This document shows, piece after piece, positions 1-6,405 of a stretch of 34,351 bases of DNA. The position numbers and the translations under genes were made by a program. The stretch is from WHTB01 sp050699035 (lineage in GTDB: Bacteria; Actinomycetota; Actinomycetes; Propionibacteriales; Nocardioidaceae). The first letter of the stretch is position 1. Each line of letters opens with the position of its first letter. Location: NCBI GenBank assembly GCA_050699035.1, contig JBOHDE010000010.1, positions 1 to 34,351 on the forward strand, read 5' to 3'. Under the pieces are notes generated by a model. It was not told the DNA's origin and did no database searches. It saw only the letters and a list, made by a program, of their open reading frames with translations.

Positions 1-117
1 CACGTTCAGGGGCAGACCTGGGTAGGTGGCAGGTGGGTGAACATCTGGACGGGTCGGATCGGCAACCACAGCAGGTCTCGGTGCCCGGTCCCTCTCCAGT
101 GCTACCGGTGACGCCGC

Positions 118-708
118 TCAGAATGCGATGCCGAGCACGCGGTAGCGCACGTGGGTGGCCATCCGACTCTCGGCGACATGGATTGGCTCAAGCCGGATGG
201 CTTTGGCCTCCAAACGGTCGAACAGGCGCTTTCCGTCGCCGAACAGCACCGGTGCGATGTGCAACGAGATCTCATCGACCATGCCAGCTTGGATGAACTG
301 CTGCCCGACGTTGGCGCCGCCCATCACGCAGACGCAGCCATTGCCGGCGACCGCTGTGGCGCGTCCCAGAGCCGCTTCGATGCCCTCGGTAACGAATTCG
401 TACACGCCGTTGTCCGGGCTGTCCTCCGGCGCCTGGTGGGTGATGACGACGACGGGTCGCCGCGCCCCGCCAGTCGGCCCATCGACGCCCCACGAAGGCA
501 GCGAGTGGTCGTAGGTCGTACGCCCTGTGATCACCGCACCGTAGCGCTCAACAGCCGCTGTGAGCTCCTGCCGGCCAGCAGGGTCCTGATCCATGCTCCA
601 TTCATGCAGCGCCTCGCCACCTTTGCCGAGTGGACCGTCTGCAGTCTGGTGCGGGCCGGTGATGTAACCGTCCAGGGACATGCTGATATCGAAGATGGTG
701 GTGGGCAT
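118..708 (-). CDS. Dihydrofolate reductase family protein (RibD C-terminal fold)
   Basis: The 196-residue protein has the RibD-C/DHFR-like fold: N-terminal 'ISMSLDGYITGP', a central 'VITGRTTYD' segment and a 'CVMGGANVGQQFIQAGMVDEI' region followed by 'LFGDGKRLFD', all typical of the small NADPH-dependent reductase-like family widespread in actinomycetes. The true substrate of such proteins is usually unknown; they are not the housekeeping FolA. I chose the ATG at 708 because AAGGAGGAG lies 4-5 nt upstream. An in-frame ATG at 726 adds six residues and sits exactly where the lysE start lies in the duplicated promoter block, so it could be used too. The gene is downstream of, and in the same direction as, lysR but has its own promoter. 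Confidence 0.85.
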   Translation of the reverse strand: MPTTIFDISMSLDGYITGPHQTADGPLGKGGEALHEWSMDQDPAGRQELTAAVERYGAVITGRTTYDHSLPSWGVDGPTGGARRPVVVITHQAPEDSPDNGVYEFVTEGIEAALGRATAVAGNGCVCVMGGANVGQQFIQAGMVDEISLHIAPVLFGDGKRLFDRLEAKAIRLEPIHVAESRMATHVRYRVLGIAF

Positions 709-723
709 TTCTCCTCCTTGGGC

Positions 724-772
724 CATGTCCAGAGTCTGGGCACCGGAAACCGTTCATGTCTATCGAATGTTT
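724..772 (-). promoter_or_regulatory. Promoter/LysR operator block, copy A (reductase gene)
   Basis: Read on the minus strand, these 49 bases match the block at 2000-2048 at 45 positions. The block contains TTCGATAGACATGAA (753-767), an imperfect inverted repeat with the T-N11-A core typical of LysR-type binding sites. Just upstream (767-780) is the palindrome ATGTTCGAAAACAT. The block ends at an ATG (724-726) in both copies. The sharing of sequence right up to the start codon implies duplication of a complete control region. Binding by the adjacent LysR protein is inferred. Confidence 0.65.
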
Positions 773-1051
773 TCGAACATGATCCTTTAGCAGCGCCATA
801 AGATTGATCCAGCAGGGCGCGAACCAGCGCCGAGGCGGTGGTGACGCCGCCGCGCCTTCCGGGGTGCGATGGCACAGGGATCGCGCCAAGCACGACCGCC
901 TCCGGCACGAGGGCGTACTCGCCAGGCGGCGCGGGTGTGCGGAGCCCCGAGTGCGCCCGGGTGGCCTCGTTGTTGCGGGGCATGAGGTTGCTGGCGGCCG
1001 GGACCGTTCGCGTACGCGGGTACGGTGATCCGGCCGCTGGGATGCGGATGC
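773..1051. other. Intergenic DNA without a recognised gene
   Basis: Roughly 280 bases separate the copy A control block from the end of lysR. Open frames cross it on both strands, but none has a ribosome-binding site, a recognisable motif or an end independent of the neighbouring genes. Apart from the palindrome touching its left edge (767-780) I see nothing functional. Confidence 0.5.
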
Positions 1052-1972
1052 TCACCAGACGCTGCGGTTGTCCCATTCGTTGGCGGTGTCGGTGAGGGCG
1101 TCGAGGCCGCGCTGGATGGGGTTTTGTTGAGTGCTGCCTCGGCGAACACAGGCGACGAGCCGTCGGGTCGGGGCTGGTTTGCCGACGAGGGGGACGCGGG
1201 TCACGTCATGTCCTGGTGGAAGCGGCGCGAGTCGTGGCATCAGGCAGATGCCGTACCCGTGGGCCACCATGACGCCAATCGCGAACCAGTCGACGGCGTT
1301 GTGCGCGAGGCGGGGGGTGAATCCAGCTGACGCGCAGGCGGTGAGGAGGAGTTGATGTTGATCCTTGGGGTCGCCGGCGCGAATCCAGGTTTCTTCTGCC
1401 GCTTCGCGTAGTTCGACCCAGGCCCTGCCGGAGAATCGATGCTCGCCCGGAACCAGCAGATCCTGGGGCTCTTCAAGCAGCACGTGTTGTTCGAACCGGG
1501 GGTCGTCACGTGGGGGGCTGTCGGGGGCTGGGATAACAACGGCGATGTCCGTCCGCCCAGCGAGCAGCAGTCTGAACCGGTCGTTGCCGGGGTCCTCCCC
1601 GACCTCGAAGGTCATCTGAGGATAGCGACGCTGAAGGGTGCGCATCGCAGGCGCGATCAGGGCGGCCACAGCGGTGGCTACGCCGGACAGTCGCAGATGA
1701 CCGGCCTGGCCGTCGCGATGCGTCTCCAGGTCTGCGGTCGCCCGCTCCCACTGCGCGTGCAGCGCGTCAGCGTGGGTGAGCAGCAGGTGCGCCGCCGCGG
1801 TGAGGCGTACCCGGCGTCCTTCGGGCTCGAGCAACTGGACGTCGAGCTCGGCGGCGAGTTGTCGAAGCTGCTGCGAGACCGTGGACGGGGTCAGGTGCAG
1901 CGCAGCCGCTGTTGCTGTGACGGTTTCCTCGGCGTAAAGCACACGTAAGGTCTGCAACCGTGGGTCAATCAT
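1052..1972 (-). CDS. LysR-family transcriptional regulator
   Basis: The 306-residue protein has the standard LysR layout: an N-terminal winged helix-turn-helix (about residues 5-64, with 'TATAAALHLTPSTVSQQLRQL' as the recognition region), a linker helix and a C-terminal periplasmic-binding-protein-like effector domain (about 90-290). Length is normal. It is divergent from the lysE-family gene with 73 nt between the two start codons, the usual LysR arrangement, and a 15-bp palindrome lies 8 nt upstream of its own start, suggesting autoregulation. The same operator block precedes the reductase gene at 708, so the predicted regulon has at least two targets. The effector cannot be deduced; an exported amino acid or related compound is possible given the LysE partner. 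Confidence 0.92.
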   Translation of the reverse strand: MIDPRLQTLRVLYAEETVTATAAALHLTPSTVSQQLRQLAAELDVQLLEPEGRRVRLTAAAHLLLTHADALHAQWERATADLETHRDGQAGHLRLSGVATAVAALIAPAMRTLQRRYPQMTFEVGEDPGNDRFRLLLAGRTDIAVVIPAPDSPPRDDPRFEQHVLLEEPQDLLVPGEHRFSGRAWVELREAAEETWIRAGDPKDQHQLLLTACASAGFTPRLAHNAVDWFAIGVMVAHGYGICLMPRLAPLPPGHDVTRVPLVGKPAPTRRLVACVRRGSTQQNPIQRGLDALTDTANEWDNRSVW

Positions 1973-1979
1973 GTGGCAA

Positions 1980-1994
1980 GGCTACATGGTAGCC
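1980..1994. promoter_or_regulatory. Perfect palindrome upstream of lysR
   Basis: GGCTACATGGTAGCC has 6-bp arms around a 3-nt centre and lies 8 nt before the lysR start, next to the lysE promoter block. It could be the autoregulatory half of a LysR binding region or a small hairpin in the lysR leader. It has no counterpart in copy A. Confidence 0.5.
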
Positions 1995-1999
1995 TGCGG

Positions 2000-2048
2000 A
2001 AACATTCGTTAGACACGAACGGTGTCCGGTGCCCAGACTCTGGGCATG
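2000..2048 (+). promoter_or_regulatory. Promoter/LysR operator block, copy B (lysE gene)
   Basis: These 49 bases are the inverted partner of 724-772 (45 of 49 identical). They contain TTCGTTAGACACGAA (2005-2019): perfect TTCGT/ACGAA arms with 5 nt between, and a T-N11-A core. The block runs into the lysE ATG at 2046, with CCAGACTCTGG immediately before it instead of a Shine-Dalgarno sequence, so the lysE message may be leaderless or nearly so. LysR binding is inferred from the arrangement. Confidence 0.65.
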
Positions 2049-2663
2049 ACCCAGACGATTCTCGCGGGCCTCGTGGCGGGCTACGGCCTCGCCGTGCCGG
2101 TGGGTGCCGTCGCCGTACTGATGGTGACCATGACCGCGCGCACCTCATTCCGGATGGGGGCTGCGGCCGCGATGGGCGCGGTGACCGCCGACGGTCTCTA
2201 CACCGTCGCCGCGGTGCTCGGCGGAAGGGCCCTCGCCCGGACGATCGAACCGTTTGCGACCCCTCTGACCTGGATCGCCGCGCTGATCCTGCTCGCCATG
2301 GCGATCCGCATCGTTCGAACGGCGACCACGGCAAAAGGCACCGCATCTCGAGCGCTGACCCCGACAAGCGCGTGGCGCTCCTACCTCGTCTTTCTCGGAC
2401 TCACCGCCCTGAACCCGTGGCCCGCGATCTACTTCGCCGCGCTGATCCTGGGACGACACGCACAGGGTGGCCTGAGCGGAACCGAGACCGTGGCCTACGT
2501 CAGCGCCATCCTCCTCGCATCCACCAGCTGGCAGCTCCTGCTCGCCGCCGGCGGCTCAGCCCTCGCCCGAACGCTCACCAGCCCCCGCAGCCAGAAACTG
2601 ACCTCTGTCACCTCCGGCGCCCTGATCGGCGGCCTGGCAATCAGCATGCTCGCCACGGGCTGA
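2046..2663 (+). CDS. LysE-family amino-acid/metabolite exporter
   Basis: The 205-residue inner-membrane protein has the LysE/RhtB pattern: about six hydrophobic segments, an N-terminal 'GLAVPVGAVAVLMV' segment (family consensus is GPGPD-like) and a conserved 'GLTALNPWPAIYF' segment near residue 120, where family members have an NP motif in 'NPK'. LysE proteins export basic amino acids or related solutes by proton exchange. The ATG at 2046 was preferred over a frame-extended GTG at 2022, because the latter would place coding sequence inside the operator and because copy A also ends at the equivalent ATG. The divergent LysR gene probably controls it, as LysG controls LysE in corynebacteria. Confidence 0.88.
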   Translation: MTQTILAGLVAGYGLAVPVGAVAVLMVTMTARTSFRMGAAAAMGAVTADGLYTVAAVLGGRALARTIEPFATPLTWIAALILLAMAIRIVRTATTAKGTASRALTPTSAWRSYLVFLGLTALNPWPAIYFAALILGRHAQGGLSGTETVAYVSAILLASTSWQLLLAAGGSALARTLTSPRSQKLTSVTSGALIGGLAISMLATG

Positions 2664-3129
2664 CCAGAGCCCGGCAGTCACAGTTTGCGGCGGCCGACCC
2701 GCAGCAAGAGGCGGACCGACTGGTCGTTCGCGCAACCCCTGCAAATGCATATTCTGCGCAACTCGCTGATCGCCTGCATGCATGGCCCAGCTTCGCCGGG
2801 CCGTCCCGTACCCACACAGGCTTGCCGCCCTCGCCTTGGGCAATAACAGGAACTCGTCCTTTCCGGACCCATGGATACGTCGGTCCGCGAGGATCCAGCG
2901 GGTCGTCCTCGCTCGTGACCGGACCACCGGTCCGCGCGTTCGACCACGGGCCCGATGAGCGCCCAACGGCAGCCCGTCGATGCTTGACAATCTTTGAAGC
3001 GTCGAACGCCACAACTGCGAGATCCGCAGCAGGACCGACGTCGTCGGCATCTTCCCAGACCGCAACTCGGCGATTCGTCTCGTAGGCGCCGTCCTCGCCG
3101 AGCAGCACGACGAGTGGGCCGAAGAACGG
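2664..3129. other. Long intergenic stretch, no supported gene
   Basis: About 465 bases with no convincing gene. A minus-strand frame spans 2641-3213 but runs into the 3' end of the lysE-family gene, is rich in Cys/Ser/Arg towards its C-terminus and matches no family I recognise. Base use is less strongly coding-like than in the neighbours. It may be decayed or foreign DNA separating the LysR unit from the sulfonate locus. Confidence 0.5.
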
Positions 3130-3179
3130 TTGCGGCGCGGGCGTCACGCCCCTAAAGTCAGAAGGACAGAGGTCTGACC
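3130..3179 (+). promoter_or_regulatory. Promoter with GntR operator, reading towards sulP
   Basis: TTGCGG (3130-3135), 17 nt, TAAAGT (3153-3158) form a plausible sigma-70-type promoter. The perfect palindrome GGTCTGACC (3171-3179) follows 12 nt downstream, where a bound repressor would block initiation. The same operator and geometry occur at the other sulfonate-locus promoters. The next clear gene on this strand is sulP, but about 450 nt intervene. Confidence 0.6.
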
Positions 3180-3635
3180 CTTGACCTTGGGTTCGAGTGG
3201 ACTGGGGAGTCAACGTGGCCGCTAGCAGAGACCCAAGCGCAGAACCATCACGTCGCGGTGGTCGACGCGACTCCGGCAGCCACGCGCGGCACCCATCGGA
3301 GAACTGCTTTGCGTTGACATCGGCAGTGTGTTGAGTGGTGGAGAGGCCGAACGCACTGTGGCTGAGCGGGCAGGCCGGGCCGCGACGGCGTATTTCCAGG
3401 AGCGCCGGCGGCCGCTGAGGTCGGGCACGGGCCGTGCCACCAACGTCCTCACCCGCCTCGCCGCCGTCACCTTCAGCGAGCCACCAGGTTCCGCGCCTAC
3501 GTCGGTGACGCCGGCAGACGTGGCCACCCGCCGTTCAAGTCCGGGCTACCGTCGCCGGTGTCGGGGATCATCGAACGTCTCGCGATCCGAGGCATCGAAC
3601 AGGTCGAGGGCGGCGACCTGCCCCTCGTCCTGGCG
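3180..3635 (+). other. Leader region before sulP with a possible 39-codon frame
   Basis: Downstream of the operator, GGGGAG (3204-3209) is well spaced before a GTG at 3215 that opens a 39-codon frame ending at 3334. The product would be basic and of no known family. Beyond it, two other frames are open in turn with no recognised motif. The frame of sulP is itself open upstream of its likely start, so this may be a decayed gene, a frameshifted leader, or a long untranslated leader. I do not assign a function. Confidence 0.3.
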
Positions 3636-5258
3636 ATGGGGCAACCCGTGACGCGGCTGCGAAGGACACTGCCGACCCGCCGGCCATCGCTGGCCCTCGA
3701 CAACGCGTCACCTCGGCTTAGGGACATCCCCGTGATGCGGCCGGTCCGAGGCGACCTGGTCGCCGGTCTCAGCGTCGCCCTGGTCCTCGTCCCCCAGGCG
3801 ATGGCGTACGCCGAGATCGCGGGCCTCGACCCGGTGCACGGCCTCTACGCGGCGGTCGCGGCTGCGCTCGGTGGCGCACTGGTGGGTTCGTCGCGCTACC
3901 TCCAGAGCGGACCGACAGCGGTGACCAGTCTGCTGACCTTCGGAGCGCTCGCCGTCTTCGCGGACCCGTACACGGCGCAGTTCGCCCTGCTCGCGGGGCT
4001 GCTGGCCGTCGCGGTGGGGCTCATCCGCCTGGGAGTGGGGCTCGTCGGTGGTGGTCCTATCGCCTACGTGATGTCCCAGCCCGTGGTGGTGAGCTTCACC
4101 TCAGCCGCGGCCATTCTCATCGTGGCCTCGCAGATCTCCACGCTGGTCGGCGTCGAAGGTCACGGCTCAAACCCGCTGCTCACGGCCTTCAGTGCCCTCC
4201 GTGACCCCGGCGCCTGGTCGATGGTGGACCTCGCACTGGGAGCATTCGCGATCATCGCCATGCTCGGCGGGCGGCGGATCTCCCCCGTGTTCCCGGGTGC
4301 ACTGCTCGCCGTCGTGGTCGCCACCGCCTGGAGCGCGTACGTCGACTACGACGGAAGGATCCTGGGCGAGATCTCCTACCGTCTGGCAGTGCAGACCGGC
4401 CTCCCCTGGCGTGATCTGGGATCGCTCATCCTGCCGGCCTTCGTCATCGCCTTGGTCGGGTTCGCCGAACCGGCGGCGATCGCCCGTCGATACGCTGCCG
4501 AGGACCGCGAACCCTGGGACTCCAACAAGGAGTTCATCGGCCAGGGGCTGGCCAACATCGCGGCCGGCTTCGCCGGCGGCTACCCCGTCGGCGGATCGTT
4601 CTCACGGACGGCTCTGAACCGATTCGCCGGGGCACGGACGCGGTGGAGCGGCGCCTGCACCGGGCTGGTCCTCCTCGCCATGCTTCCCTTCACCAGCGCA
4701 CTCGCGCCTCTGCCCACCGCGGTGCTGGCCGGCATCGTCATCGCGGCGGCGGTCACGCTGGTCGACGTCGTCACTCCGGTCCGGCTCTGGCGCTGGTCGC
4801 GTCCGCAGTTCGCCGTCGGCGCGACCACGATGATCGCCACTCTGGTGCTTGCACCCAGGGTCGAGAGGGCCGTCCTGTTGGGCGTCGGCATGGCGCTAGC
4901 GGTGCACCTGTGGCGCGAGGTCCACGTCAGTGTCCCGTCGAGGACCGAGGGTGACACGCTGCATCTGTTTCCCTCCGGCGTCCTCTACTTCGGGTCGGCT
5001 CCCGGGATGGAGAAGGCAGTCAACCGGCTGATCGCTCAGCAGCCCACGTTGTCGCGCGTGGCCATCCACCTCAACGGGCTCGGCCGGGTCGACCTCACCG
5101 GGGCGTTGATGCTGCGCGATCTCGCTGAGGACGCAGGGACCTCAGGAGTGACGGTCGAGGTCCTCGAGGCCCGTCCCCACATGGCACGGGTCCTGACCCG
5201 GGTGCTCGGTGAGACGACAACAGTCCACGTCATGGGCGAGGACGTCCCAGACACGTGA
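3636..5258 (+). CDS. SulP-family anion transporter with STAS domain
   Basis: About 540 residues: ten or more membrane segments starting near 'GDLVAGLSVALVLVPQAMAYAE' (the SulP signature region), 'SGPTAVTSLL', and a transmembrane 'PVGGSFSRTALN' motif (family consensus GSF..TA...AGA), then a cytoplasmic STAS domain over roughly the last 110 residues. SulP proteins move sulfate, bicarbonate or dicarboxylates. Inside a locus that generates sulfite, with the shared GntR operator upstream, a role in sulfate efflux or exchange is attractive but inferred. The start is uncertain: the frame is open from GTG 3558, and ATG 3636, GTG 3648 and ATG 3735 are alternatives, none with a strong Shine-Dalgarno. 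Bicarbonate or dicarboxylate transport is a reasonable alternative. Confidence 0.85.
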   Translation: MGQPVTRLRRTLPTRRPSLALDNASPRLRDIPVMRPVRGDLVAGLSVALVLVPQAMAYAEIAGLDPVHGLYAAVAAALGGALVGSSRYLQSGPTAVTSLLTFGALAVFADPYTAQFALLAGLLAVAVGLIRLGVGLVGGGPIAYVMSQPVVVSFTSAAAILIVASQISTLVGVEGHGSNPLLTAFSALRDPGAWSMVDLALGAFAIIAMLGGRRISPVFPGALLAVVVATAWSAYVDYDGRILGEISYRLAVQTGLPWRDLGSLILPAFVIALVGFAEPAAIARRYAAEDREPWDSNKEFIGQGLANIAAGFAGGYPVGGSFSRTALNRFAGARTRWSGACTGLVLLAMLPFTSALAPLPTAVLAGIVIAAAVTLVDVVTPVRLWRWSRPQFAVGATTMIATLVLAPRVERAVLLGVGMALAVHLWREVHVSVPSRTEGDTLHLFPSGVLYFGSAPGMEKAVNRLIAQQPTLSRVAIHLNGLGRVDLTGALMLRDLAEDAGTSGVTVEVLEARPHMARVLTRVLGETTTVHVMGEDVPDT

Positions 5259-5268
5259 CAGTCTCGAG

Positions 5269-6405
5269 TCACACCACCGAGAGCGGGAGCGACCTGCCGG
5301 CCAGACTCCGGTGGACGACCGGTAGCTCCGCTGCGATGCGACGCAGCTCGGCGACCGAACGAGCCCGGGGCGCGGAGACCATCGCGGGGACGCCGGTGTC
5401 ACCGGCCTGGCGCAGCTCGATATCGAGTGGGACCGCTCCGAGCACCGGAGCCGCGATCGCCTGGGCAAGCCGCTCCCCGCCGCCCGACCCGAACAGAGCA
5501 GTGCTCTCCTGGCACGAGCCGCAGACGAGCTCGGACATGTTCTCCACCACGCCCGCGACGGGCATCCGCGCGTTGCGCGCCATCCGGCCGACCCGCTCAG
5601 CCACCGTCTGTGCGGCGACCTGAGGGGTCGTGACCGCGATCAGCGCGGCGTCCGGGACCAGCTCCAGCAGCGACATCGTGATGTCGCCGGTGCCCGGGGG
5701 CAGGTCGATCAGGAGTACGTCGAGCTCTCCCCAGTGCACGTCGGAGAGAAACTGTTCGAGGGCCTTGTGCAGCATCGGCCCGCGCCACACGACCGGCTCT
5801 CCGTCCGAGACGAAGAATCCCACCGACATCAGCGCCACACCGTGTGCATCCACCGGGAACATCAGCCCCTTCAGCGCCACGGGCGCCCGCCGGACTCCGA
5901 AGAGCTGGGGGATGGAGTACCCCCAGACATCGGCGTCAAGGATCCCCACTCGCTTGCCCTGCTGGGCAAGCGCGGCGGCGAGGTTGGCGGTGACGGTCGA
6001 CTTGCCGACCCCGCCCTTGCCGCTGGCGACTGCGTACACCTGGGTCAGTGAGTCGGGGCCGAACCTGTGGGTGCCTTCGGGCGTGTCACCGCGCAGGCGC
6101 GCGGCGAGCCGCATCCGTTCGTTCTCGCTCATCGCCGCGAAGGACACCTCGACGCGTTCGACACCGGCGACCTTGCTGACTGCTGAGGTGACGTCGGAGC
6201 CGAGGGTCTCCTTCATAGGGCAGGCGGGTGTGGTCAGCCGGACGGACACCTTGACGGTGCCCGACCGGTCGGCGACGACGTCCCCTAACATCCCGGCCTC
6301 GGACAGGGGCAGATGCAGCTCGGGGTCGATGACCGTGCCGAGGGCGGCGTGCACCGCAGCGAGGTCGACGTCCGCCGCGGAGTGGCGGCGCGGGAGAAGG
6401 TTCAC
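5269..6405 (-). CDS. mrp: Mrp/NBP35-family Fe-S cluster carrier ATPase
   Basis: The 378-residue cytoplasmic protein has an N-terminal MIP18/DUF59 domain (about 12-90, with 'IDPEL' and 'CPM'), a deviant Walker A 'KGGVGKST' (130-137), 'DADVWGYSIP', 'LIDLPPGTGD' and a C-terminal CxxC ('CGSC') that in this family binds a transferable [4Fe-4S] cluster. Its GTG start overlaps the stop of the upstream molybdoenzyme gene by 4 nt, so the two are translationally coupled. That pairing suggests it loads Fe-S clusters into the multi-cluster molybdoenzyme complex and is a dedicated copy. It meets sulP tail to tail with 10 nt between. Confidence 0.92.
   Translation of the reverse strand: MNLLPRRHSAADVDLAAVHAALGTVIDPELHLPLSEAGMLGDVVADRSGTVKVSVRLTTPACPMKETLGSDVTSAVSKVAGVERVEVSFAAMSENERMRLAARLRGDTPEGTHRFGPDSLTQVYAVASGKGGVGKSTVTANLAAALAQQGKRVGILDADVWGYSIPQLFGVRRAPVALKGLMFPVDAHGVALMSVGFFVSDGEPVVWRGPMLHKALEQFLSDVHWGELDVLLIDLPPGTGDITMSLLELVPDAALIAVTTPQVAAQTVAERVGRMARNARMPVAGVVENMSELVCGSCQESTALFGSGGGERLAQAIAAPVLGAVPLDIELRQAGDTGVPAMVSAPRARSVAELRRIAAELPVVHRSLAGRSLPLSVV

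Noticed and set aside
1..117. Left edge of the window
   Set aside because: No gene end, hairpin or repeat could be supported in these bases; GGGCAGACCTGGG near 10-22 resembles half of the GntR site but is not palindromic.
1973..3085. Plus-strand 370-codon open frame over the lysE-family gene
   Set aside because: Arg/Pro-rich translation in the shadow of the LysE frame; no family features.
2641..3213. Minus-strand 190-codon open frame
   Set aside because: It has no recognised motif, runs into the end of the lysE-family gene, covers the GntR-type promoter at 3130-3179 and has a Cys/Ser/Arg-rich tail that looks non-coding.
5256..5273. GTGAC/GTCAC inverted pair between sulP and mrp as a terminator
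   Set aside because: Only a 5-bp stem with a long loop; too weak to call.
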